A stretch of DNA of 64,000 nucleotides from Accumulibacter sp. GTDB lineage: Bacteria; Pseudomonadota; Gammaproteobacteria; Burkholderiales; Rhodocyclaceae. Numbering within the stretch: the first letter of the stretch is position 1; the number at the start of each line of letters is the position of its first letter. Where the stretch lies: positions 1 to 64,000 of the forward strand of contig NZ_JAPUVI010000021.1 in assembly GCF_029255285.1 (NCBI RefSeq). Direction: 5' to 3'. A program made the position numbers and the translations under genes. Below are positions 20,888-29,610 of this stretch, in pieces. The notes below the pieces were generated by a model, which worked only from the letters and a program-made list of their open reading frames with translations, had not been told where the DNA came from and ran no database searches.

Positions 20888-21280
20888 ACGTTTCTCCTAA
20901 TTGATTGAATATATTAACAAACGGCCATAAGAAGCGCGGATCGGGTGCTGGCCAAAGGAGCACAGGGAAGGAGGTACTGCCTGGAAACACGGCCGCGCAG
21001 CAGGGTGAATTTAGCAAGCCATGGCTGGCCGAGGCGGACGGCTGTCATCCTACATGCAGCATACGGGCGGCTCGACAGTCTGAGCCGCCTGCTGCTGCGG
21101 CGCTCGGCTCCGTTCCGGTATCGACAGGAACTCCGTCCGCTGGCGCGCCCGCTGCGCCGCGAAGCGATAGCGCACGCTTTTCTGACCGAGCGTACGCCAT
21201 GCGGGAGATTGCCGAGCCTTACCGGGTACACTGCTCAAGGTCAACCGGGCAGCGAGACATCGCGGCGCACGCAGGCAGTT
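20888..21280. other. Intergenic stretch with no intact gene
   Basis: About 390 bases upstream of the PEP-CTERM gene. The first 40 bases (20888-20930) are AT-rich and probably hold that gene's promoter. The rest shows only shadow frames, apart from a weak transposase-like HTH trace at 21178-21249. Confidence 0.5.
21178..21249 (+). pseudogene. Possible trace of a REP-associated transposase C-terminal helix-turn-helix
   Basis: One frame reads AYAMREIAEPYRVHCSR, which resembles the C-terminal HTH of RAYT (IS200-like, REP-associated) transposases, usually of the form AYSMREIAEHFGVHYSRVSR. Nothing else of the transposase is present. The match is short and rests on memory of the family pattern. Confidence 0.3.
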
Positions 21281-21487
21281 CCAGCGGCTTGGCCTGGACC
21301 GCTTCGGCGGCCGGGCGATCACCGGCCCGCAGAGCGAAGCGGCCCGTTCCGGGTGGTCGGAAGGAGTCGTCGACGTCGACCGGCGGCGGCATCAGCTGGC
21401 GATGACCGGGTCGGCGAAGTCGGTAACCGTGCCGCGCCCGAGAGCGAAAGCGCCCAGGCGCGACATCACGCCGGGATGAAATTACTG
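21281..21487 (-). pseudogene. Degraded second copy of part of the MalT/SARP-like regulator
   Basis: Two blocks are visibly related to the regulator at 22056-25361. Block 21281-21347 translates to RFALRAGDRPAAEAVQAKP and matches RFGLQVDDRPVAGAGQAKP, encoded at about 22799-22866. Block 21396-21487 gives FHPGVMSRLGAFALG and TVTDFAD, matching FRPGVMSRLCAFALQ and IVTDFAR near 22966-23047. Order and strand are the same, but the blocks lie about 50 bases closer together and sit in different frames. It is a remnant of a duplicated or related regulator gene. Confidence 0.75.
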
Positions 21488-21542
21488 CTGGCGGCGGCGT
21501 CGGTCCGCCACGGCGCCAGCGCCCGATTCGGGAGGCTGGGCT

Positions 21543-21859
21543 TCATTGCTGACCAGCAGCCGGCAGGACATCGCTTTGCAAAAAATCACGGCCCTTGAAA
21601 AGCCGCCCATCACCCCGGCGGCTCGCCAAAGCCTAGGCCTACCAATCGCCGAAGGCCAATCCGGCCGGATGGCGCGCTTTGCCGAAGCGTTGCCAGGCGT
21701 CGAAGTCGGCGTGCGCCAATTCGGCGTCAGCGGGCTCGACCTGCACCCCGGCGGCGTCGGGCAGCTCGCCCAAGACCTGCACACCCGGGCGGCCGAGCGG
21801 GGCTGAGATCACGATCATCGCCTCCAGCCCGTTGGCAGCGCCGAGCTGTCGACGACCAT
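21543..21859 (-). pseudogene. VapC-type PIN-domain toxin remnant
   Basis: The ATG at 21859 opens MVVDSSAL, the first strand of a PIN domain. Most of the first half is then missing. A second frame continues EAMIVISAPLGRPGVQVL, then VEPADAELAHADFDAW and GKARHPAGLAFGD, the conserved VapC C-terminal block, and hits TAG at 21639. The tail resumes in a third frame as DGRLFKGRDFLQSDVLPA. An internal deletion and at least two frame changes make it inactive. The start sits directly behind the end of a vapB remnant, the normal vapBC order. Confidence 0.78.
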
Positions 21860-21861
21860 CG

Positions 21862-21960
21862 TCAGCGCGGCAGTCCGTCCGCTCCAAGCCCGAGAATCTC
21901 GGCCTCGGGACGCTCATCGAGCACCGGCAGGCGAGCGCGGCGCGCCGCAATCGCGCGGAT
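21862..21960 (-). pseudogene. VapB-type antitoxin C-terminal remnant
   Basis: The frame ending in TGA at 21862 reads LIRIRAIAARRARLPVLDE then RPEAEILGLGADGLPR, the typical C-terminal tail of VapB antitoxins (LPVLDxRxxxEILGYDxxGLP). The DNA-binding N-terminal half is not recognisable. The stop codon and the start of vapC are separated by two bases. Confidence 0.7.
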
Positions 21961-22055
21961 GCGAATCAGCCGCAGGGCGGCGTCAGACCGGCTGGGAGGA
22001 AGGCTGCGTATCGAGCTGATAAAAACTTTGAAAGACAAACGGGAGACTCCGCCCT

Positions 22056-25000
22056 TCAGGAATCGGGCGCCGCCACCGCTGGTGGCCGGTATTCCAGCAG
22101 CGCGCGCAGCGCTTCGGTCTCGGCCGACGGCCGGACGCCGAAGTAACGAGCGAGGGCGACGCGGCAGCGGTGGTAGACGCGCAGCGCTTCGGCCACCTTG
22201 CCTTGGCGGTACAGGCAGTACATCAAGCCGAGATAGAGCGCCTCGCGGCGCCGGTCGATGTCGACGATCGCCCGCTCGTAGAATTGGCTCGCCTCGACGA
22301 CGGCGCCGGCGCTCTCGAGTCGCGACGCGAGCCCGGCAATCGTCGTCGCCACGCGCTCGCGCAAGTCGTCGCGCGTCTCGCTCGTCCAGGCGGCGCGTTC
22401 CCGTGCCAGGAAGTGGCCGCGGTAGCACGCGAGGAGGTCGCGGCCGCGGGCAACTACGAGCGCCACCGGCGGCGCGTCGGCCCCGTCGAGCAACTGGCGA
22501 ATGTGGTGCAGCAGACGCTGGCAAGACCAGAGATCGACCCAGCATTGGGCGTTGTCCAGGGTCAGGCAGCGGTCCGTGACCTGTAGCGCGTCCGCTTGCC
22601 CGAGCAGGCGGCGCAGGCGGGAGAGGTTGATGTCGAAAGCGGCGCGACCTCCTTCGCTCTTGTCCTTGCCCGGCTGGCCGGCGCCAGCGCCGTTTCCCTC
22701 GACACTGCCGTCTTCTTCCCGCTTACCCCACAGATCGCCGATCAGATCGACGATCGGAACGTCGCGCCCACCGCGAGCGATCAGCGCGCGCAGCAGTTCG
22801 AGCGGTTTCGCCTGGCCCGCTCCGGCGACCGGGCGATCGTCGACCTGCAGACCGAAGCGGCCCAGCGTGTGGATCCGGATCGGCCACGGCCAGCATTCGA
22901 TGTCGAGTCCCGGCGCATTCAATTCGGTCTCGTCCTTCGGTGCTTTCAGCCTGCGACAACGAATCAGGCGGCGGGCGAAGTCGGTCACGATGCCGTGCTG
23001 GAGAGCGAAAGCGCACAGCCGCGACATCACGCCGGGGCGAAAGTAATGGTGCGTCAGATAGTCCTCCGCCAGGCCGACCGTGAAGGCGCGCCGCAGCGCG
23101 GCGGCGCACCGGGCTTCGTCGCCCGTATCGAGTACGAACACGGCTTCGGCGAGATCCACCTGGTAGGCGAAGATCGGGCTGTCCGTCGCCCGGCCATAGG
23201 CGCGGACCGCTTCCAGCAGCGGCCAGGCTTCGCCCGTCCGGCCCAGGGCGTGCAAGGCCTCGGCGCGCGTCAGTCGGCCCAGAACGTGCTGGTGAGGGCC
23301 GGCATAGCGGTCGGCCATCGCCAGCGACTGGTCGACGGCAATCAATGCCGCCGCCGCGTCGCCGGAAAAGTGTTCGCTCATCGCGGTGAGAAAATAGAAG
23401 TGCGCAACGTCCACGCGGCGCCGCGGATCGACGACCTTCTCGAGCCGTTCGAGCGCCAGTCGGGCACGCGGCAGTTCGCCATCGTTGAGCCAGCCATAGA
23501 CCTCGAGCGCGCCGAGGAAAAAATCCCACATCCGCAAGCCGTGGTCGCGCGCCAGTTGGCTGCCGCGCAACGCGGCGGCCGCACACTCGTCGCCGCGCCC
23601 CTCGCTCCAAAGCTGCATGGACTGGATCGCCTGCCACAATGCACCATAAACCGGCGGCAGGGCGGTGCCGGCCGGGGGCTCGAGCGCTCGCTTCAGGCGA
23701 TCGAGCGCGCTCTTGCGGCGCACGCAGACGGTGTGATGAATCTGCAGGTTGCCGCCGAGGACGAGGCGCTCGATCGGGTCGGCAGAGTTTTCGATGATGT
23801 CCAGCAAACGGTCGGCCCAGCGGTGTATCGCCGGGTCCTGCGGACGGCGGAACATCAGCGCGCCGAACAGGCTGGCGGCGAAGCGGCTGGCGAGTGCCGG
23901 GGGCGGCGCGCCGAAATCCCGCTGCAAGGTATCGGCTTCGTCCAGCCAGGCATCCAGCGGGCGGAAGTCGGCCCATTCGAAGCAGATCAGGTCCACGCAG
24001 GCCGACCAGGCGCGATAGGCGCCGTCGGCCAGCCGCCGTTCGCGAAAACGCCGATACGCTCGCTCAAAGCTCGCTTGCGCCTTGGGCGGGGAGAAGTGAA
24101 GCTCGGCTTCGCCCTGCCAGTAGCCAAGCCACGGGTCGGCGTCGCACCGCGTGGCCGGCAACGCCTGCAGCCAGTCGGCCAGGGTGCGTTGCCAGCCGCG
24201 TCCGACCAGCGCTTCGGCCTGGTCGAGCACCAGTCCTTGCAACTCGTCCCAGTGCTGACCGGCGATCAGCAGTTGCGCCGCGGCGTCGGGGTCGTCGTCG
24301 GCGGCCAGCAAGGCGGCGGCGCGGCGCCGGAGCGCGGCCAGTTCGGCGGCCGTCAGCTCGCTTTTCGTCCGATGCTGCAGGAACTGGCGCAGCAGGGGGT
24401 GGAACTGGTAATACCTGTCGGCGCCGCTGCCATGTCGCGTGGTCAGGTTGCCGTCCTGATGCAGGGCTTCGAGCAGCGGCAAGGCGGCCGAGTCGCCGCA
24501 GAGCGCCGGCAGTATCGCCACCCGCATGCGTGGCAGATGGGCCAGGGCGAGCAGCAGGCGGCGGGCGGCGGGCGGCTGACGGGCGAATACTTCGCTCGCC
24601 AGGTAGTCGAACAGCGGCGCCTGCTCGGTCGGCGCGAGTTCCGGCCGCGCCGGCGCGTTCGGCGTTTCCAGTTGGAGCAGCAGGCGAAGGGCGGCCGGCC
24701 AGCCGGCGGTGATCCGGTGCAGGGCCTGCATCTCGGCCAGCGAGCGCGTTTGCGCCGCCGGTCTGGCCAGTCGCTGCACGGCCAGGGACTCGTCTTCGGT
24801 GAACGGCAACTCGTCGGGGTGCAGCAAGGCCAGTCCGCCATTGGCCACCAGGCGCGAAAACTCGGCCGGCGGCGGACGGCGGCTGGCGACGAGGAGTCGC
24901 GAGCCGCGCGGCAGTTCGTCGATGGCGGCCAGGAGCAGCTGACGGAAAGGCTCCGCGGCGAGCGCTTCCTGGGCGTTGTCGACGACCAGCGTGAGCGGTC

Positions 25001-25361
25001 CCGAAATCTCGCAATAAAAATCCGCCAGATAGCGGTGGAGCAAACCTTCGAGATCGGCCACCGGAAGTCCGTTGAGCGAACCGACGCCGAGCATCGCCGA
25101 GCGCAGACTCCCCGCCGCGGCTCCCGCTCGCGAGGCCAAGGCGTGGCAGAAAACGGCGGCATCGGCGTCGGCGCGTTCGATCTGATACCAGATGGGCGTG
25201 ATCTCCCGGCGCGCGAGGTAGTTGGCCATCAGCGTCGTCTTGCCCGCCCTGGCGCAGCCGGTGATCCAGGCGGCGGATGAGTCGAGCGCCCGGTCGAGAC
25301 GTTCTTATAACCGGCCGCGATGCACTACCCGCGGTAGCCGCGGGGGACTCAGTTTGGCCAC
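22056..25361 (-). pseudogene. Giant MalT-like/SARP-type transcriptional regulator interrupted by a nonsense codon
   Basis: The full frame would encode about 1,100 residues from a GTG at 25361 preceded by GGGGGAGGGATT. It starts VAKLSPPRLPRVVHRGRL, but codon 19 is TAA (25305-25307). The same frame then continues ERLDRALDSSAAWITG and the Walker A GCARAGKTTL, so the stop splits a normal MalT/LAL-type N-terminus. The next ATG (25229) lies after Walker A; from there 1,057 codons are open. The middle is TPR-like. The C-terminus has a PhoB-like winged helix (IHTLGRFGLQVDDRP) and a bacterial transcriptional activation (BTAD) domain, with no LuxR helix. The remaining frame is intact, so the mutation is recent, a sequencing error, or bypassed. 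Confidence 0.8.
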
Positions 25362-25514
25362 GCGCAATCCCTCCCCCAGCGCCGGTGGAAACGGAGCCTT
25401 CGATCCCCCTGCGGCTCCCCTTCGGGATTCTACCCGGAGCACCCGGTTTGGCAAGCGCCACGAGCGTCCGGCCCGCCCGCCGCGCGGCGGCGGCTACGGA
25501 CCGGCGGAATCGCG

Positions 25515-28500
25515 TCAGGGGTAGTCGACGCTGACGCCGTCGCTGCTCAACCATTGGCGCAGCGCCAGCAGCAACTCGTCTTCGGCGCGCACCCGGTTGG
25601 CGTCGCCGAGGGCCAGTTCGCAGGTGGCGTCGCCGTTGCAATACGCGATGCGCACCAGGCAATCGCCCGGCGTGTAGGGCGCGAGCAGCGTGCGCAGGCG
25701 TTGCGCGACGGCGCGCGCGCCGCCGCTGGCCTGGCCGTTGAGCGACAGGCGCAGATGGCGGGCAAAGCGGCCGCGCGCCTCGGCCAGCGTCAGCAAGTGT
25801 TCGGCGATGACGCGCACGCGCCCCTCGCCGGCAAAGTCGTCGCGCTGGACGCGGCCTTCGACGATCAGTACCTCGTCGATCTTGATCTTGGCCCGTTCGC
25901 TTTCCAGCAGCTCGTTGAACACCGAAACCTCGAGCGAGCGGCTGCCGTCGTCGAGCTGAACGAAGAGCATCTTGCCGCGCGCCGTGAGCTTGCTGCGCAG
26001 GCCGACCACCAGGCCGGCCAGCCACTGCGTCTCCTTGCGGGCTTCGAGAGTGGCCAGACTGCCGCGCACGAAATGCGACACCTCGGCCCGTACGCCATGG
26101 AAGGGATGGCCGGAGAAGTAGAAACCGAGCGCCAGCTTCTCTTCGTTGAGCTTCTGCCGTTCGCTCCAGCGGACGGCCTCGACGTAGGACGGAGCGTGCC
26201 CGCTCGCCTCGTCGCCGCCGCTTTCGAAGACGTCGAACAAGCTGACCTGCCTGGCGTTGCGCTCGGCTTGTTCGGCCGCCTCGATGGCGATGCCGACCGA
26301 GGCGAGCAAGCGCGCGCGATGGTCGTCGAGCGAGTCGAAGGCGCCGGCGCGGATCAGCGCTTCGATCGTCCGCCGATTGACCAGCCGCTTGTCGACCCGC
26401 CGGCAGAAGTCGAACAGATCCCGGAAAGCGCCCGCCGCCCGACGTGCCTTGAGGATCGCGGCGACCGCCTGCTCACCGGTGCCCTTGACGGCACCCAGGC
26501 CGTAACGCACGGTGCCGCGGTCGACCGGCGTGAAGCGGTAGTCGGAAGCATTGACGTCGGGAGCGAGGAGGCGCAGGCCGTTGGCGATCGCATCGTCGTG
26601 GAAGATCTTGACCGCGTCGGTGTTGTCCATGTCCGACGACAGCGTCGCCGCCATGAAGGCGGCGCAATGATGCGCCTTCAACCAGGCGGTGTGATAGGTG
26701 ACGACGGCGTAGGCGGCGGTATGCGACTTGTTGAAGCCGTACTCGGCGAACTTCTCCATGAGGTCGAAGAGCTGCATCGCCAGCTTTTCGTCGTAGCCCT
26801 TCTTCCGGGCGCCGTCGCGCATCAGGTCGCGATGCAGCGCCATTTCCTCGGCCTTCTTCTTGCCCATCGCGCGGCGCAGGAGGTCCGCCCCCCCAAGCGT
26901 GTAGCCGCCGATGATCTGCGCGATCTGCATCACCTGTTCCTGATAGACGATGACGCCGTAGGTCGGCTCGAGGCAGGCTTTCAGATCGTCGATGTAGTAG
27001 TCGATCTTCTGCTGCCCCTTCTTGCGCAGGATGAAATCGTCGACCATTCCCGAACCGAGCGGCCCCGGCCGGTAGAGCGCGAGCACGGCGATGATGTCCT
27101 CGAAGCGGTCGGGGGCCAGCTTACGGACCAGCTTCTTCATGCCTTCCGATTCGACCTGGAAGATCGCCGTCGTGTTGCCGTCCTTGAGAATTTGGTAGGC
27201 CTGCGGATCGTCGAAGTCCATGGTCGCCAGGTCGGGGCGCGTACCGCTCAGTCGTTCGACATAGGCCAGCGCCAGTTCGATGATCGTCAGGTTGCGCAGG
27301 CCGAGAAAATCGAACTTGACGAGCCCGATCTTCTCGACGTCGTCCTTGTCGAACTGCGACACGACCGCGCCGCCGTCGGCGGAATAGACCGGGCAGAAGT
27401 CGGTCAGCTTGCCGGGAGCGATCAGCACGCCGCCAGCGTGCATGCCGACGTTGCGCGTCAGATCCTCGAGGCGGACAGCGAGCGCGAAGAGGTCTCTCAC
27501 TTCTTCCTCTTCGTCCAGCCTCGCCTTGAGTTGCGGTTCGGCGGCGATCGCCTTGGCGAGCGACAGCGGCTTGTTGGTCTCGACCGGAATCAGTTTGGAA
27601 AGCTGGTCGCAGAAATTGTAGGGCAGGTCGAGAACCCGTCCGACATCGCGAATGACCGCTTTCGACGACATGGTGCCGAAGGTGACGATTTGCGAGACCG
27701 CCGCCGCGCCGTACTTCTGGCGAACGTACTCGATGACCCGCCAGCGGTTGTCCTGGCAGAAGTCGATGTCGAAGTCGGGCATCGACACCCGCTCGGGGTT
27801 CAGGAAACGCTCGAAGAGCAGCGCGTAGCGCAGGGGATCGAGGTCGGTGATGCCGAGCGCGTAGGCGACGAGCGAACCGGCGCCCGAGCCGCGCCCCGGG
27901 CCGACCGGGCAGCCGTTGTGCTTGGCCCAGTTGATGAAGTCGGCGACGATCAGGAAGTAGCCGGGAAAGCCCATGGCGACGATGGTGTCGGTCTCGAGCC
28001 GCAAGCGGGCGTCGTAGGGCGGGCGCTCAGCGGCGCGCCGGGCGGGGTCGGGAAAAAGCTGCTGCAGGCGGACTTCGAGGCCGGCCGCCGCCTGCTGACG
28101 AAGAAAGTCGTCGAGCGTCACGCCGGGCGGCGTCGGGAAGTCCGGCAGGTAGCTCTGGCCTAGCGTGATCTGGAGATTGCAGCGCTTGGCGATGTCGACC
28201 GAATTGGCCAGCGCGACCGGCAGATCGGCAAACAGGGCGAGCATTTCGTCGGCCGACTTGAAGTACTGTTCCTCGGTGTACAGGCGGGGGCGCCGCGGGT
28301 CGCCGAGCATGTAGCCTTCGGCAATGCAGACGCGCGCCTCGTGCGCCTTGAAATCGTCGCGCTCGAGAAACTGGATGGGGTGCGTGGCGACCAGCGGCAG
28401 GCCGAGTTCGGCCGCCAGATCGACGGTCGCGTCGACCAGCGCCTCCTGCTGCGGTTGCCCGTAGCGCTGCACCTCGAGGTAGAAGGCGCCGGGAAAACGC

Positions 28501-28982
28501 CGCTCCCAGTCCAGCGCCCGCCTCACCGCCTGCTCGCGGTGGCCTTGCAGCAGTGCTTCGCCGACGTCGCCGGCGGCCGCTCCGGAGAGCGCGAGCAGGC
28601 CGTCGACGCCGACCTCGTCGAGCATCCGGCGCGTGATTTCGGCGCGGCCACGGACGCGGGGCGCGAGATAGGCGCGCGAGAGCAGTTCGCAGAGTTGCAG
28701 ATAGCCTGGTCGCGAGCGGCAGAGCAGGAGCAGACGGTGCGGGCGATCCGGGTCGGCCTCGTTGGCGATGAACACGTCGCTGCCGAGCAACGGCTTGATT
28801 CCCTTGCCGCGAGCCGACGAATAGAACTTGACCAGGCCGAAGACGTTGCCCAGATCGCCCAGCGCCAGCGCCGGCATGCCGCAGTCGGCGGCGCGGGCGA
28901 GCGCATCGTCGAGGCGGACGATGCCGTCGGTGACCGAGTACTCGCTGTGCAGACGAAGATGAATGAACGACGCTTCGGGCAT
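25515..28982 (-). CDS. dnaE: DNA polymerase III subunit alpha
   Basis: The replicative polymerase subunit, 1,155 residues, the usual DnaE1 length. It starts FIHLRLHSEYSVTDGIVRL, the PHP domain, and contains GPGRGSGAGSLVAYALG, the catalytic aspartates in PDFDIDFCQ, MHAGGVLIAP, FGFNKSHTAAYA-like GFNKSHTAAYAVV, the tandem HhH segment and a C-terminal OB fold. No intein or frameshift is seen. It is the last gene of a minus-strand run (qor, TAXI, parA, dnaE), four bases behind the parA stop. Confidence 0.96.
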   Translation of the reverse strand: MPEASFIHLRLHSEYSVTDGIVRLDDALARAADCGMPALALGDLGNVFGLVKFYSSARGKGIKPLLGSDVFIANEADPDRPHRLLLLCRSRPGYLQLCELLSRAYLAPRVRGRAEITRRMLDEVGVDGLLALSGAAAGDVGEALLQGHREQAVRRALDWERRFPGAFYLEVQRYGQPQQEALVDATVDLAAELGLPLVATHPIQFLERDDFKAHEARVCIAEGYMLGDPRRPRLYTEEQYFKSADEMLALFADLPVALANSVDIAKRCNLQITLGQSYLPDFPTPPGVTLDDFLRQQAAAGLEVRLQQLFPDPARRAAERPPYDARLRLETDTIVAMGFPGYFLIVADFINWAKHNGCPVGPGRGSGAGSLVAYALGITDLDPLRYALLFERFLNPERVSMPDFDIDFCQDNRWRVIEYVRQKYGAAAVSQIVTFGTMSSKAVIRDVGRVLDLPYNFCDQLSKLIPVETNKPLSLAKAIAAEPQLKARLDEEEEVRDLFALAVRLEDLTRNVGMHAGGVLIAPGKLTDFCPVYSADGGAVVSQFDKDDVEKIGLVKFDFLGLRNLTIIELALAYVERLSGTRPDLATMDFDDPQAYQILKDGNTTAIFQVESEGMKKLVRKLAPDRFEDIIAVLALYRPGPLGSGMVDDFILRKKGQQKIDYYIDDLKACLEPTYGVIVYQEQVMQIAQIIGGYTLGGADLLRRAMGKKKAEEMALHRDLMRDGARKKGYDEKLAMQLFDLMEKFAEYGFNKSHTAAYAVVTYHTAWLKAHHCAAFMAATLSSDMDNTDAVKIFHDDAIANGLRLLAPDVNASDYRFTPVDRGTVRYGLGAVKGTGEQAVAAILKARRAAGAFRDLFDFCRRVDKRLVNRRTIEALIRAGAFDSLDDHRARLLASVGIAIEAAEQAERNARQVSLFDVFESGGDEASGHAPSYVEAVRWSERQKLNEEKLALGFYFSGHPFHGVRAEVSHFVRGSLATLEARKETQWLAGLVVGLRSKLTARGKMLFVQLDDGSRSLEVSVFNELLESERAKIKIDEVLIVEGRVQRDDFAGEGRVRVIAEHLLTLAEARGRFARHLRLSLNGQASGGARAVAQRLRTLLAPYTPGDCLVRIAYCNGDATCELALGDANRVRAEDELLLALRQWLSSDGVSVDYP

Positions 28983-28986
28983 CCGG

Positions 28987-29610
28987 CTAGCTGTCTACCC
29001 AGTCGATGATCGGCTGCCACTGTTCGAGATCTCTCGCCGCACGCGAGGCGGAGAGGTCGAACATCGTCATCCCGTGCATCGCCGTCTGCACGTAGAGCTG
29101 AGTGTTGCGCAGGTAGGTGAGTACCGGCAGGTCGAATTTCTCGAGAAACCGCTCGAGTTCGGCCGCCGAGCGCGTGCGCGGGTCGACGCGCATGCCGACC
29201 ACGGCGACGAAGGCGTGTTCGTTGCGCACGGCTTTCTCGGCCAGCAAAACCTCGAGGAAATGGCGGGTGGCCAGCATATCGAAGAGCGACGGCTGAACCG
29301 GGACGAGGACGCGATTGACCTGCTTGACGACCGTATCGAGCGCCTTTCCATGCAGGGCGGCCGGTGTGTCGAGAACGACATGCGTCGTCCCCTTCGGCGG
29401 CTTGGCGGTTTTCCCCGGCTCGATTTCCCAACTGCGGATCTTGGGCAGGATCGACGGCCGCAGGTTGAGCCAGTCGCGCGACGACTGCTGGCGATCGACG
29501 TCGCCGAGCATCACGCGATGTCCGCTGCGAGCCAGATGGCCGGCGAGATTGATCGCCAGCGTGGATTTCCCCGAACCCCCCTTTGGATTGGCAATCAGAA
29601 AGGATTTCAT
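28987..29610 (-). CDS. Orphan ParA-family ATPase
   Basis: The 207-residue protein has the deviant Walker A motif NPKGGSGKSTLAINLAGHLA, the Walker A' region VMLGDVDRQQSSRDWL and Walker B VVLDTPAALHG, placing it in the ParA/MinD superfamily. No parB is adjacent, so it is an orphan, of the kind that positions cell components, for example chemoreceptor clusters or storage granules. Its ATG overlaps the stop of the TAXI gene as ATGA, so the two are translationally coupled. It is followed four bases later by dnaE. Target unknown. Confidence 0.85.
   Translation of the reverse strand: MKSFLIANPKGGSGKSTLAINLAGHLARSGHRVMLGDVDRQQSSRDWLNLRPSILPKIRSWEIEPGKTAKPPKGTTHVVLDTPAALHGKALDTVVKQVNRVLVPVQPSLFDMLATRHFLEVLLAEKAVRNEHAFVAVVGMRVDPRTRSAAELERFLEKFDLPVLTYLRNTQLYVQTAMHGMTMFDLSASRAARDLEQWQPIIDWVDS

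Noticed and set aside
21546-21806. Plus-strand 86-codon frame in the decaying region
   Set aside because: The minus strand here carries recognisable VapC motifs; the plus-strand translation matches nothing and has no ribosome site.
25554-28163. Long plus-strand frame opposite dnaE
   Set aside because: It is the complement of conserved polymerase sequence; long antisense frames are expected in GC-rich DNA.
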